A DNA stretch of 64,000 nt from Agromyces sp. ISL-38 (lineage in GTDB: Bacteria > Actinomycetota > Actinomycetes > Actinomycetales > Microbacteriaceae): assembly GCF_018613935.1 (NCBI RefSeq), contig NZ_JAGGPF010000003.1:1-64000 (forward strand), read 5' to 3'. The notes below the pieces were generated by a model. That model saw only the letters and a program-made list of their open reading frames with translations. It was not told the origin of the DNA and ran no database searches. Of this stretch, positions 9,052 through 18,074 are shown piece by piece. A program made the position numbers and the translations under genes. Position 1 is the first letter of the stretch, and each line of letters opens with the position of its first letter.

Positions 9052-10698
9052 CTACTTCACCGCGGTGACGGATGCCACGTCGATGGTGCCGCCTGCCACG
9101 TCGACCGTGCCGTCCGAGACGCCTTCGCCGAGGTCGGCGAGATTCGGCACCTGTGGGTTACGCCGCTCGAGGATCACGAAGATCACGTAGCCGAGGCCGC
9201 AGCCGATGAACCACGTGAAGTTGCCGATCCACGAGATGTCGAACCCGCCCAGGTCGGCGATGAGCTTCGGCAGCACGCCGAGCGCGATGGTCGGGACGCC
9301 CGCGAGGAGCAGCGCGGAGACCGCGTTCGTGTTGTACCCCTTCGTGTACCAGTACTTGCCCTTCTCCGACATCGTGAACATGTCGTCGACGAGCACACGC
9401 TGGCGCGCCGCGACGTAGTAGCCGGCGATCAGGATGCCGAACAGCGGGCCGATCATCGCACCGAGCACGCCGAGGGTGTAGTGGATGGCGTCGGCGTTGT
9501 TGTACCAGTTCCAGGGCAGGAGGATCACCGAGCCGACCGCCGCGATCATGCCGCCCATGCGCCAGCTGATCTTGTGCGGCGCCACGTTCGAGAAGTCGAA
9601 CGCGGGCGAGATGAAGTTCGCGACGATGTTGATGCCGACGGTCGCGATGACGAACGTCAGTCCGCCGAGGAGGATCGCGAACGGCGAGTCGATGCGCTCC
9701 ACCGTGTGGATCGGATCGGTGATGAGCTCACCGAAGACGGGCACGGTCGCCGACGCGGTGATGACGGTGAGCAGCGAGAAGAACAGGAAGTTGATCGGCA
9801 GGCCGAGGAAGTTGCCGCGCTTGACCGCCGCGAACGACTTGCCGTAGCGCGCGAAGTCGCCGAAGTTCAGCATCGGGCCCGAGAAGTACGACACGACGAT
9901 CGCGATGGCGGTGAGCATCACGGGAATGGAAGCCCAGAACTCGAGCGGCTCGCCCGCCGAGAGGTCGAGGCTGATGTTCTCCCAGCCCGCCTCCGAGACG
10001 AGGTAGATCGCGAGGATGATCATCACGACGTAGACCGCCGGCCCGGCCCAGTCGATGAAGCGACGGATCGTCTCCATGCCGTTCCAGAAGAGCGCGGCCT
10101 GCGCGATCCACAGGATCGCGTAGGAGATCCAGCCGAGGGTCGACAGCCCGAGGAAGCTCGACTCGAGCAGCGCCGCGCTGCCCGGGATGAACTTCAGGAA
10201 GACGATGTTCAGCGACTCGGCTGCGAGGTAGGTCTGCACGCCGTACCACGCGATCGCGATGAGGCCGCGGATGATGGCGGGGATGTTCGCACCCTTGACG
10301 CCGAAGATCGCACGGTTGATGACCGGGTAAGGCACGCCCGTCTTCTGGCTCGGCTTCGCGACGAGGTTGGCGAACGCCTGCACGATGAGGATGCCGATGA
10401 GCAGCGCGAGCAGCACCTGCCAGCTTGCGATGCCGAGCGCGAAGAGGCTGCCCGCCGTGATGTACCCGCCGACCGAGTGCACGTCGGACATCCAGAACGC
10501 GAAGATGTTGTAGGAGGTCCACTTCTGTTTCCGGAGCGGAGCGAGGTCCTCGTTGGCGAGACGGTGGTCGTACTCGGGCTTCATGAGGCCCGACCCGACG
10601 GGCATGCCCGCGGCCTCGACGACGTCGTACGGCCCGGTCGGCGGAGCCGGCGCGGTTGACACGGGTGCGCCCGGCGCGCCCTCGAGTTGTTCGGTCAT
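9052..10698 (-). CDS. NCS1-family nucleobase/hydantoin:cation symporter
   Basis: A 548-residue inner-membrane permease of the NCS1 family (Mhp1, PucI, FurA relatives) with about twelve membrane segments. The first helix region reads KQKWTSYNIFAFWMSDVHSVGGY, and helix 3 PVINRAIFGVKGANIPAIIRG, both diagnostic. With the adjoining racemase, a role in uptake of hydantoins, allantoin or a purine breakdown product is inferred. A GAAAGG ribosome site precedes the ATG. Transcription diverges from the XRE-cupin regulator across a region with repeated GTGAA half-sites. Confidence 0.9.
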   Translation of the reverse strand: MTEQLEGAPGAPVSTAPAPPTGPYDVVEAAGMPVGSGLMKPEYDHRLANEDLAPLRKQKWTSYNIFAFWMSDVHSVGGYITAGSLFALGIASWQVLLALLIGILIVQAFANLVAKPSQKTGVPYPVINRAIFGVKGANIPAIIRGLIAIAWYGVQTYLAAESLNIVFLKFIPGSAALLESSFLGLSTLGWISYAILWIAQAALFWNGMETIRRFIDWAGPAVYVVMIILAIYLVSEAGWENISLDLSAGEPLEFWASIPVMLTAIAIVVSYFSGPMLNFGDFARYGKSFAAVKRGNFLGLPINFLFFSLLTVITASATVPVFGELITDPIHTVERIDSPFAILLGGLTFVIATVGINIVANFISPAFDFSNVAPHKISWRMGGMIAAVGSVILLPWNWYNNADAIHYTLGVLGAMIGPLFGILIAGYYVAARQRVLVDDMFTMSEKGKYWYTKGYNTNAVSALLLAGVPTIALGVLPKLIADLGGFDISWIGNFTWFIGCGLGYVIFVILERRNPQVPNLADLGEGVSDGTVDVAGGTIDVASVTAVK

Positions 10699-10731
10699 GA
10701 GCGGATGCCTTTCGAGTGCCGGATGGGGGAT

Positions 10732-10816
10732 GTGAATGAAGTTATAGATTCACCTCTGGTGCGAGGTTTCCGCGATGTAACAGCCTTGTGAAGAAGAAAT
10801 TCAGTGTTCACTTCAC
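10732..10816. promoter_or_regulatory. Array of GTGAA/TTCAC half-sites between permease and regulator
   Basis: GTGAAT (10732-10737) pairs with ATTCAC (10748-10753), and GTGAAG (10788-10793) with CTTCAC (10811-10816); a further TTCAC lies at 10807. These inverted pairs sit in the AT-rich divergent intergenic region, where the adjacent XRE-cupin protein would be expected to bind. Confidence 0.5.
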
Positions 10817-10848
10817 ATTCATTTCGGCGGCCGAGACGGATGGCGCTT

Positions 10849-10854
10849 TAGGAT
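10849..10854 (+). promoter_or_regulatory. -10 box of a leaderless promoter for the XRE-cupin regulator
   Basis: TAGGAT, 6 bases, then the ATG at 10861. No ribosome site is visible before the ATG. Confidence 0.6.
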
Positions 10855-10860
10855 CGATTC

Positions 10861-11487
10861 ATGACGTCACTGGCCGCGCAGAGCGACCCGATGGACTCCG
10901 ATGAGGTGCCACGCCTCGGCGGGCGCCTCCGCGCGCTGCGCACGGCACGCGGAATCTCGGCTCGCACCCTCGCGAAGTCACTCGGCATCTCGGCGAGCGC
11001 CGTCTCCCAGATCGAGCGCGGGGTGATGCAGCCGTCGGTCTCCCGCCTCATCGCCATCACCGACGCACTCGGCGTGCCGCTCGCCGACGTGTTCGACGAC
11101 GCGGGCGCCACCGACGACGAGCGCCGCGCGTCATCCGAAGACGGGGGCGACGGTTTCACGCTCGTCCGCGCCCACCAGTCGACGCCCGTCTCGCTGGAGA
11201 GCGGCGTCACCTTCCGCCGGCTCTCGCCGCGCAGCACGAGCGAGCTCGACCTCTTCGAATCGGTCTACTCTCCCGGCAGTACGGCGACCGGCGACAATGC
11301 GCTCTTCCGGCATGAGGGCTACGAGATCGGCAGCGTCGTGTCGGGCGAGCTCACGATCGAGTTCGACGACGAGACGGTCGTGCTCGCACCCGGCGACTCG
11401 ATCAGCTACCCGTGCTCGAAGCCCCACCGAATTCGCAACGCCTCCAGCCGGCCGGCCGTGGCGACCTGGCTCATCGTCCATCCCTGA
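10861..11487 (+). CDS. XRE-family regulator with C-terminal cupin domain
   Basis: A 208-residue regulator. Residues about 18-75 form an HTH_3 domain (GGRLRALRTARGISARTLAKSLGISASAVSQIERG), and residues about 130-205 a small cupin barrel (YEIGSVVSGELTIEFDDETVVLAPGDSISYPCSKPHRI), which usually senses a small ligand. Proteins of this build commonly regulate adjacent amine or nucleobase uptake genes. It is divergent from the NCS1 permease and probably controls it from the half-site array between them. Start chosen by the TAGGAT-6-ATG arrangement. Confidence 0.9.
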   Translation: MTSLAAQSDPMDSDEVPRLGGRLRALRTARGISARTLAKSLGISASAVSQIERGVMQPSVSRLIAITDALGVPLADVFDDAGATDDERRASSEDGGDGFTLVRAHQSTPVSLESGVTFRRLSPRSTSELDLFESVYSPGSTATGDNALFRHEGYEIGSVVSGELTIEFDDETVVLAPGDSISYPCSKPHRIRNASSRPAVATWLIVHP

Positions 11488-11514
11488 CGTTCGGCCAGAG
11501 GGTGCCCCCGGGAG

Positions 11515-11673
11515 TCAGACGCCCTCGTCGTCTTCCTCGTCCTCCGCGGCGAAGTTCTCGACCTCCTCCTCGGCGGCCGTCGCGGCATCCTCAGTGCCCT
11601 CGTGCAGCGTGCCCATACCGTCGGGGTACCCCGCTTGGTCGGGATACTCGAACTCCGTGCCGTCTCCGCTCAT
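11515..11673 (-). CDS. Small acidic protein, unknown function
   Basis: A 52-residue, strongly acidic protein (MSGDGTEFEYPDQAG..., ending in an Asp/Glu-rich tail). The ATG at 11673 has an AAGGGA ribosome site 6 bases upstream; a longer version from 11724 lacks one. No membrane segment or known motif. It lies between the regulator and ispG. Probably real because of the ribosome site and non-random composition, but I do not recognise a family. Confidence 0.5.
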   Translation of the reverse strand: MSGDGTEFEYPDQAGYPDGMGTLHEGTEDAATAAEEEVENFAAEDEEDDEGV

Positions 11674-11758
11674 CACGATCCCTTCCGGCGGATGCCGCCG
11701 CGTCGCGACATCCGACGCTTCCACGCTACTCGCGGCATGTCGACGGCACCATGGCGGG

Positions 11759-11774
11759 AGTCGTCTCGACGACT
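11759..11774 (-). terminator. Possible small hairpin after ispG
   Basis: AGTCGTC and GACGACT form a 7-base stem with a 2-base centre, 15 bases beyond the ispG stop. A further GC stem, CGGCG/CGCCG around GATGC, lies at about 11687-11701. Weak evidence for termination. Confidence 0.3.
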
Positions 11775-11788
11775 GCGACGCCGGGCGA

Positions 11789-12940
11789 CTAGGGCGTCAG
11801 CACCTGCGGCGAGCCCACCGGGGCATCCGTGCCCATCTCATCGGCGATGCGGTTCGCCTCTTCGATGAGCGTCGCGACGATCTCGGACTCGGGCACGGTC
11901 TTGATGACCTCGCCCTTGACGAAGATCTGGCCCTTGCCGTTGCCGGATGCCACGCCGAGGTCGGCCTCGCGAGCCTCGCCGGGCCCGTTGACCACGCAGC
12001 CCATGACGGCGACGCGGAGCGGCACGGTCATGCCCTCGAGCCCGTCGGTGACGTCGTTGGCGAGCTTGTACACGTCGACCTGCGCACGCCCGCACGACGG
12101 GCACGAGACGATCTCGAGCTTCCGCTCGCGGAGGTTCAGCGACTGCAGGATCTGCAGCCCCACCTTCACCTCTTCGACCGGCGGCGCCGAGAGCGAGACG
12201 CGGATGGTGTCGCCGATGCCCTCGCCGAGGAGGATGCCGAACGCGGTCGCCGACTTGATCGTGCCCTGGAACGCGGGGCCGGCCTCGGTCACGCCGAGGT
12301 GCAGCGGCCAGTCGCCACGCTCGGCGAGCATGCGGTATGCCTTCACCATGATGATCGGATCGTTGTGCTTGACCGAGATCTTGAAGTCGTGGAAGTCGTG
12401 CTCCTCGAAGAGGCTCGCCTCCCAGACCGCCGACTCGACGAGCGCCTCGGGTGTGGCCTTGCCATACTTCTGCAGCAGGCGCGGGTCGAGCGAGCCGGCG
12501 TTCACGCCAATGCGGATCGAGACGTCGGCTTCTTTCGCGCGTCGCGCGATCTCGGCGACCTGGTCGTCGAACTTGCGGATGTTGCCCGGGTTCACGCGCA
12601 CCGCGGCGCATCCGGCGTCGATCGCCGCATAGACGTAGTTCGGCTGGAAGTGGATGTCGGCGATGACCGGGATCTGGCTCTTCTTCGCGATGATCGGCAA
12701 CGCCTCGGCGTCGTCACGACTCGGCACGGCAACGCGCACGATGTCGCAACCGGAGGCCGTGAGCTCGGCGATCTGCTGGAGCGTCGCGTTGATGTTCGTG
12801 GTCGGCGTGGTCGTCATCGACTGCACGCTCACTTGTGCGTCACCGCCGACGAGGACCTTGCCCACCTTGATCTGGCGCGACTTGCGTCGGGGGGCCAGTA
12901 CCTCAGGGACTTTGGGCATTCCGAGATTCACAGCAGGCAC
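11789..12940 (-). CDS. ispG: 4-hydroxy-3-methylbut-2-enyl diphosphate synthase
   Basis: Iron-sulfur enzyme of the MEP pathway that converts cyclic MEcPP to HMBPP. The 383 residues show the N-terminal TIM barrel ([34 protein letters not shown]) and the C-terminal cluster domain with ligands in SCPSCGRAQ and [10 protein letters not shown]. The start is a GTG at 12940 with TAGACT exactly 6 bases upstream, so leaderless expression is likely. dxr, another MEP gene, lies 12 kb away on the same strand, with rseP between, in the usual actinobacterial order. Confidence 0.96.
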   Translation of the reverse strand: MPAVNLGMPKVPEVLAPRRKSRQIKVGKVLVGGDAQVSVQSMTTTPTTNINATLQQIAELTASGCDIVRVAVPSRDDAEALPIIAKKSQIPVIADIHFQPNYVYAAIDAGCAAVRVNPGNIRKFDDQVAEIARRAKEADVSIRIGVNAGSLDPRLLQKYGKATPEALVESAVWEASLFEEHDFHDFKISVKHNDPIIMVKAYRMLAERGDWPLHLGVTEAGPAFQGTIKSATAFGILLGEGIGDTIRVSLSAPPVEEVKVGLQILQSLNLRERKLEIVSCPSCGRAQVDVYKLANDVTDGLEGMTVPLRVAVMGCVVNGPGEAREADLGVASGNGKGQIFVKGEVIKTVPESEIVATLIEEANRIADEMGTDAPVGSPQVLTP

Positions 12941-12946
12941 GTGTCG

Positions 12947-12952
12947 AGTCTA
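12947..12952 (-). promoter_or_regulatory. -10 box of a leaderless promoter for ispG
   Basis: TAGACT on the minus strand, 6 bases, then the GTG of ispG. Confidence 0.6.
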
Positions 12953-13004
12953 CTTCCGGGTTCCCGAACGCTGCCTCCATGAACGGATGCTCCCCCGCTG
13001 GCTG

Positions 13005-14126
13005 TCAGCGCTGAGGCCGATCCGCGACCTCCGTGTCGTCGGCACCCGCCTCGTCGGAATCGGCACCGTCGTCGGCGTGCTCGAGACGGATCCTGCGTCC
13101 GAGTTCGACGTCCTGCTGTTCCTTCTTGGCCGCCTTGTCGCTCTTGCGCGTGTCACGAGGCGGAAGCTGGATGGACTCCTCCGCCTCGATCCCAGCCTGG
13201 AGCTGGCGCCCACGCTCGAGCTCGGCGTCGAACTCCGCGCCGAATAGGAGGGCGACATTGGCGAGCCAGAGCCAGAGGAGGAAGATGATGACGCCGGCGA
13301 GCGAGCCGTAGGTGCGGTCGTAGCTGGAGAAGTTGGCCACGTACAGCGCGAACGCGGCGGAGGCGAGTACGACCAGGAAGATCGCGATCGCCGCACCGAT
13401 GCTGATCCAGCGGAACTTCGGCTGCTTCGCGTTCGGCGTCGCGTAGTAGAGGACCGCGATGCCGAAGATCACGGCGAACGCGAGAACCGGCCACTTCACG
13501 ATCTCCCAGACGACCTGTACCGACTCGCCGATACCCAGGGCGCTTCCTATGGCGTCGGCGATCGGCCCCGAGACGACGAGGATCGTCGCGATGACGACGA
13601 TGAGGACAATGGCGAGGATCGTAACGAGGAGTTGGAGCGGAATCAGCTTCCAGAGCGGGCGTCCCTCGTCGATCTCGTAGATGCGGTTCATCGCCTTGCT
13701 GAACGCTCGCACGTAGCCCGACGCCGACCAGATCCCGAGCACGAGTCCAGTGACGAAAGCCCATCCTGCGGCTGGCGACGCACTGAAGTCCTCGAGCGGC
13801 TCGCGGATGACGTCGAGCGCCTCACCGGGCGCGAACCGCTCGACGATGCCGAAGAGCTCATCCATCGCCTTCTCGCCCTGACCCAAGAGAGCCAGGAGCG
13901 ACGCGATCGCGAGGAGGCCCGGGAAGAGCGCAAGCACACCGAAGTACGTCAGCGACGCCGCGCGATCGGGGCACTCGTCGTCCGCGAACTCGCGGAAACT
14001 CTTGCGCAGCACGTACACCCATGAGCGTTTCGTGATCTCGCGGGGCGACTCGGGCTTGCGCTCGTCGTCTGGTGCCGGAGCGTCGGCCAGTCGCCGGCTG
14101 GCTCCGTCTGCGTCTGCCTCGGCCAT
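13005..14126 (-). CDS. YihY/BrkB-family inner-membrane protein
   Basis: A 373-residue membrane protein of the YihY (virulence factor BrkB) family, function uncertain. After a charged cytoplasmic N-terminus come about six membrane segments with the family motifs DRAASLTYFGVLALFPGLLA and YVRAFSKAMNRIYEIDEGRP, and later TYGSLAGVIIFLLWLWLANVALLFGAE. The C-terminal 60 residues are charged and cytoplasmic. The ATG at 14126 follows GGTGAGGA, so it is preferred over one at 14207. It stands alone between ispG and the CoA-transferase genes. Confidence 0.88.
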   Translation of the reverse strand: MAEADADGASRRLADAPAPDDERKPESPREITKRSWVYVLRKSFREFADDECPDRAASLTYFGVLALFPGLLAIASLLALLGQGEKAMDELFGIVERFAPGEALDVIREPLEDFSASPAAGWAFVTGLVLGIWSASGYVRAFSKAMNRIYEIDEGRPLWKLIPLQLLVTILAIVLIVVIATILVVSGPIADAIGSALGIGESVQVVWEIVKWPVLAFAVIFGIAVLYYATPNAKQPKFRWISIGAAIAIFLVVLASAAFALYVANFSSYDRTYGSLAGVIIFLLWLWLANVALLFGAEFDAELERGRQLQAGIEAEESIQLPPRDTRKSDKAAKKEQQDVELGRRIRLEHADDGADSDEAGADDTEVADRPQR

Positions 14127-14364
14127 GTCCTCACCCCCCCGTCCGACGTTTCCACGAGGGGATGCCGAACCGAACGAGCCGGCCATCGACCTCCGCTGGG
14201 CCGACATCCGACCCGGAAGACCAGTCTCCGGCCTGTTTCGAATTGACGGCAGCCCCTCGCATCTCGGCGAGCCTCGCGTTATAGTCCGCCGCGCGTGAGC
14301 CCGAAGCCCGCGGTGTCGAACACCGGCGAGTCCCTGCGTCAGCTCACCGACGACGCGGTCCGAA

Positions 14365-14997
14365 TCAGTCGATGATCAGCGGCGGTTCCGTCGCCGCGAC
14401 GACCTCCTCGACCGTGACGCCGGGCGCGAGTTCGATGAGGCGCAGTCCGTCGGGCGTGACGTCGATCACCGCGAGGTCGGTGATGATGCGGTCGACGACG
14501 CCCTTGCCGGTGAGCGGCAGCGAGCACTCGTTCACGATCTTCGGTGATCCGTCTTTCGCGACGTGCTCCATGAGCACGATGCGACGCCGCGCGCCGTGCA
14601 CGAGATCCATTGCGCCGCCCGGGCCCTTCACCATCTTGCCGGGGATCATCCAGTTGGCCAGGTCGCCCGCTGCCGAGACCTGCATCGCCCCGAGGATGGC
14701 CGCGTCGATCTTGCCCCCGCGGATCATGCCGAAGCTCGTGGCCGAGTCGAAGAACGCGGCGCCGGGGAGCACCGTCACGGTCTCCTTGCCGGCGTTGATG
14801 AGGTCGGGATCGACCTCGGCCTCGGCCGGGTACGGCCCGACGCCGAGGATGCCGTTCTCGGACTGCAGCAGGATCGTGATGCCCTCGGGCACGTAGTTCG
14901 GCACGAGCGTCGGCAGCCCGATGCCGAGGTTGACGTAGGAGCCGTCGGGCAGCTCGCGGGCCGCTCGCGCGGCCATCTCGAATCGCGTGAGTGCCAT
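14365..14997 (-). CDS. scoB: 3-oxoacid CoA-transferase subunit B
   Basis: The 210-residue beta subunit of succinyl-CoA:3-ketoacid CoA-transferase (SCOT type), which activates acetoacetate. The catalytic Glu is in [15 protein letters not shown] (about residue 45); [17 protein letters not shown] precedes it. It starts 1 base after the scoA stop, so the subunits are made together. With the neighbouring 3-hydroxybutyrate dehydrogenase and thiolase this forms a ketone-body or polyhydroxybutyrate-breakdown pathway. Confidence 0.92.
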   Translation of the reverse strand: MALTRFEMAARAARELPDGSYVNLGIGLPTLVPNYVPEGITILLQSENGILGVGPYPAEAEVDPDLINAGKETVTVLPGAAFFDSATSFGMIRGGKIDAAILGAMQVSAAGDLANWMIPGKMVKGPGGAMDLVHGARRRIVLMEHVAKDGSPKIVNECSLPLTGKGVVDRIITDLAVIDVTPDGLRLIELAPGVTVEEVVAATEPPLIID

Positions 14998-14998
14998 C

Positions 14999-15769
14999 TC
15001 AGTCCTCCCTGACCGTGCGGCGCTCGATGCGCTTCTCGATGTCGGTGCCGACCACGATGATGCGGTCGACGTAGATGCCGGGCAGGTGCACGGCGTCGGG
15101 GTCGAGCTCGCCCACCTCGACGATCTCCTCGACCTGCGCGATGCAGACCCGCCCCGCCATCGCCGCGAGCGGCGAGAAGTTGCGGGCCGACTTGTCGAAG
15201 ACGAGGTTGCCGTAGCGATCGCCCTTCAGCGCGTGCACGAGCGCGAAGTCGGTGGTGATGGCCTCCTCGAGCACGAATTCGCGAGCGGCACCCGCGAACT
15301 CGAACGACTGCACGGGCTTGGCAGCGCTCGCCACGGCGATGGAACCGTCGCCGTTGTACCGCTGCGGCAAGCCGCCCTCAGCGACCTGCGTGCCGACGCC
15401 GGTCTGCGTGAAGAACGCCGCGATGCCACTGCCGCCGGCGCGGAGCTTCTCGGCGAGCGTGCCTTGCGGTGTGAGCTCCAGTTCGAGCTCGCCCGAGAGG
15501 TACTGCCGCTCGAACTCCTTGTTCTCACCCACGTACGACGAGGTCATCTTCGCGATGCGCCGCTCGGCGAGCAGCACGCCGAGGCCCCAGTCATCGACGC
15601 CGCAGTTGTTCGAGACGATCGAGAGGCCGTCGACGCCCGCATCGAGCAGGGCCTGGATGAGCACCATCGGGATGCCGCAGAGGCCGAAGCCGCCGACGGC
15701 GAGGCTCGCGCCCGAGGGGATGTCGGAGACCGCTTCTCGAGCGGACCCGACGACTTTGTCGAGTGTCAC
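14999..15769 (-). CDS. scoA: 3-oxoacid CoA-transferase subunit A
   Basis: The 256-residue alpha subunit. It carries [26 protein letters not shown] near the N-terminus (the CoA-transferase family I signature) and [29 protein letters not shown] mid-protein. It is followed at once by scoB and preceded by the 3-hydroxybutyrate dehydrogenase gene 73 bases upstream on the same strand. Acetoacetate plus succinyl-CoA is the expected substrate pair. Confidence 0.92.
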   Translation of the reverse strand: MTLDKVVGSAREAVSDIPSGASLAVGGFGLCGIPMVLIQALLDAGVDGLSIVSNNCGVDDWGLGVLLAERRIAKMTSSYVGENKEFERQYLSGELELELTPQGTLAEKLRAGGSGIAAFFTQTGVGTQVAEGGLPQRYNGDGSIAVASAAKPVQSFEFAGAAREFVLEEAITTDFALVHALKGDRYGNLVFDKSARNFSPLAAMAGRVCIAQVEEIVEVGELDPDAVHLPGIYVDRIIVVGTDIEKRIERRTVRED

Positions 15770-15842
15770 GATGCACCTTTCTGTGATTCCAGGGCCGCGA
15801 GGCGGGAGCGGAACACGGGGATCACGCTACTCGCGTCAAAGC

Positions 15843-16589
15843 TCATCTCGCGCTCCATCCGCCGTCCATCGTGTAGCTGGCACCGGTCACCATGCGCGCG
15901 TCGTCGCCGGCGAGCCAGAGGGCGAGGCTCGCGACCTCGTGCGGCTCAACGAGCCGTGGGATCGCCGATTCGGTCAGCATGATCCTCGGCAGCACCTCCT
16001 CCTCGGGGATGCCGTGTGCGCGCGCCTGATCGGCGATCTGGCGCTCGACGAGCGGTGTGCGCACATACCCCGGGTTGATGCAGTTCGACGTGATGCCGCG
16101 CTCGCCGCCCTCGAGCGCCGCGACCTTCGAAAGTCCCTCGAGACCGTGCTTGGCGGCGACGTACGCCGACTTGTACGGCGACGCGCGCAGGCCGTGCACG
16201 CTCGACACGTTGATGATCCGGCCGAACCCACGTTCGCTCATTCCGGGCAGGACCGCCCGGATGAGCAGGAACGGCGACTCGAGCATGATGCGCAGCATGA
16301 GCGCGAACTGCGCCGGCTCGAACTCGACGATGGGCCGTACATGCTGCACGCCGGCGTTGTTGACGAGGATGTCGGTGTCGAGCGCCAGGTCGGCGAGTGC
16401 AGCCGTGTCGCCGAGGTCGACTCGCCACGCGGTGCCGCCGATGCGCTGCGCTGCAGCCTCGGCGGCGGCGCCGTCGATGTCGGCGATCGTCACCTCGGCG
16501 CCGGCCGCCGCCAGCGCCTCCGCGCACGCGAGTCCGATGCCGCTCGCACCGCCAGTGACGACGGCCCGTCGTCCGGTGAGCTTGGTCAT
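15843..16589 (-). CDS. 3-hydroxybutyrate dehydrogenase (SDR family)
   Basis: A 248-residue classical short-chain dehydrogenase. TGGASGIG (residues about 13-20) binds NAD, LVNNAGVQHV is the structural motif, and the catalytic Ser and Y-x-x-x-K are in INVSSVHGLRASPYKSAYVAAKHG. INPGYVRTPLVE and the position beside scoAB and a thiolase support 3-hydroxybutyrate as substrate. The ATG at 16589 is preceded by GAGGAGGAAC, an excellent ribosome site. First gene of the bdh-scoA-scoB operon. Confidence 0.88.
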   Translation of the reverse strand: MTKLTGRRAVVTGGASGIGLACAEALAAAGAEVTIADIDGAAAEAAAQRIGGTAWRVDLGDTAALADLALDTDILVNNAGVQHVRPIVEFEPAQFALMLRIMLESPFLLIRAVLPGMSERGFGRIINVSSVHGLRASPYKSAYVAAKHGLEGLSKVAALEGGERGITSNCINPGYVRTPLVERQIADQARAHGIPEEEVLPRIMLTESAIPRLVEPHEVASLALWLAGDDARMVTGASYTMDGGWSAR

Positions 16590-16664
16590 GTTCCTCCTCG
16601 TCGAGTCATGCCCCGCCCCCTCGCGCGCAAACCAACCGGAGGGTGCCGGCAGTCCGAGTATGAC

Positions 16665-16720
16665 TGCGCGAATTCGCATCGCAAATGGGGAGAAATGCAG
16701 CACGCATCTGCGATTTCGCA
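16665..16720. promoter_or_regulatory. TGCG/TTCGCA palindromes in the bdh-thiolase divergent region
   Basis: GCGAATTCGC (16668-16677, within TGCGCGAATTCGCA from 16665) and TGCGATTTCGCA (16709-16720) are palindromes with related half-sites, about 40 bases apart. They lie in the 213-base region between the divergent bdh operon and thiolase. A shared regulator is implied, but none is encoded next to it. Confidence 0.5.
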
Positions 16721-16757
16721 CAACCCGCTCACCGCCCTCGAACCCCCAACCGGAACA

Positions 16758-16763
16758 TAGACT
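16758..16763 (+). promoter_or_regulatory. Candidate -10 box for the thiolase gene
   Basis: TAGACT lies 40 bases before the ATG, with an AAGGAG ribosome site between them, so this message would have a normal leader. Confidence 0.4.
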
Positions 16764-16802
16764 GGAGGAATCCACTCATCCTCGACGAAGGAGTCACCCG
16801 GA

Positions 16803-17987
16803 ATGAGCACCCCCGACGTCGTCATCATCGGCGGAGCGCGCACCCCGTTCGCCCGCATCAGCGGCAACCTCGCGGCGCGCACGGCGGTCGAACTCGGCAC
16901 CGTTGCGATCCGCGGCGCGCTCGAGAAGGCCGGGGTGTCCCCCGACGACGTCGACGCCGTGCTCATGGGCCAGGTGCTGCAGGCAGGTGCCGGTCAGAAC
17001 CCCGCAAAGCAGTCCGCCGTCGCCGCCGGCATCCCGTGGCGTGTGCCCGCGACGACGATCAACAAGGTGTGCCTGTCGGGCCTCGTCGCGATCACGGATG
17101 CCGCACGCCTCATCCGGCTCGGCGAGGCATCCGTGGTCGTGGCCGGCGGCCAGGAGTCGATGACGAATGCACCGCTGGTGCTCCCAGGCTCCCGCAAGGG
17201 CTGGAGCTATGGCAGCGTCGAGCTGCTCGACACCGCCGCCAACGACGGTCTCACCGACGCATTCGACCAGGAGTCGATGGGCGCGTCCACCGAGCGCTTC
17301 AACGAACGGTATGGAATGACCCGCTCCGAACAGGACGAGGTCGCGGCCGCCTCCCACGTGCGCGCCGGGCAGGCGCAGGCGTCGGGGATCTTCGCCGACG
17401 AGATCGTGCCCGTCGAGATCCCGCAGCGCAAGGGCGACCCGGTCGTCGTCGCCGAAGACCAAGGCGTGCGCCCCGACTCCACCGCCGAGGTGCTCGCGAA
17501 GCTCCGGCCCGCGTTCAGCGCCGACGGCACGATCACCGCAGGCAACTCCTCGCCGCTCTCCGATGGCGCCGCAGCAGTCGTCGTCGCGAGCCGGGAGTGG
17601 GCCGAGTCGCGGGGACTCGAGTGGCTCGCGATCGTGGGCGCCTCCGGCCAGGTCGCCGGTCCCGACAACTCGCTGCACTCGCAACCGTCGAACGCCATCG
17701 CGGCCGCACTCGAGCGAGCCGGCGAATCGGCGGCCGACCTCGACCTCGTCGAGATCAACGAGGCGTTCGCGGCGGTGTCCCTGCAGTCGATGCGCGACCT
17801 TGACCTCTCGCACGACATCGTCAACGTGCACGGGGGCGCGATCGCCCTCGGACATCCGATCGGGGCATCCGGTGCTCGGCTCGCCCTGCATGCCGCCCTC
17901 GAGCTCAGCCGTCGTGGCGGCGGTCGCGCCGCGGTCGCCCTGTGCGGCGGCGGCGGCCAGGGCGAGGCGCTCCTGCTCTCGCGCTGA
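16803..17987 (+). CDS. Acetyl-CoA C-acetyltransferase (thiolase)
   Basis: A 394-residue biosynthetic/degradative thiolase that interconverts acetoacetyl-CoA and two acetyl-CoA. The nucleophilic Cys is in [11 protein letters not shown] (about residue 88), the active His in [20 protein letters not shown], and the second Cys in [12 protein letters not shown]. An AAGGAG ribosome site precedes the ATG. Divergent from the bdh-scoAB operon, whose product acetoacetyl-CoA is its substrate. Assignment of direction in vivo is inferred. Confidence 0.93.
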   Translation: MSTPDVVIIGGARTPFARISGNLAARTAVELGTVAIRGALEKAGVSPDDVDAVLMGQVLQAGAGQNPAKQSAVAAGIPWRVPATTINKVCLSGLVAITDAARLIRLGEASVVVAGGQESMTNAPLVLPGSRKGWSYGSVELLDTAANDGLTDAFDQESMGASTERFNERYGMTRSEQDEVAAASHVRAGQAQASGIFADEIVPVEIPQRKGDPVVVAEDQGVRPDSTAEVLAKLRPAFSADGTITAGNSSPLSDGAAAVVVASREWAESRGLEWLAIVGASGQVAGPDNSLHSQPSNAIAAALERAGESAADLDLVEINEAFAAVSLQSMRDLDLSHDIVNVHGGAIALGHPIGASGARLALHAALELSRRGGGRAAVALCGGGGQGEALLLSR

Positions 17988-18074
17988 CGACAGCGACCCT
18001 GCGATACGGGGTGTGCGGCACTGTGGCACCATGATTCCACGGCGCCCCACGCGCATCGACCGAAGGGAGGCACG

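Noticed and set aside
14127-14364. Possible missed gene between scoB and the YihY gene
   Set aside because: Frames across the 238 bases lack a ribosome site and family features. A TATAAC on the minus strand could serve as the YihY promoter.
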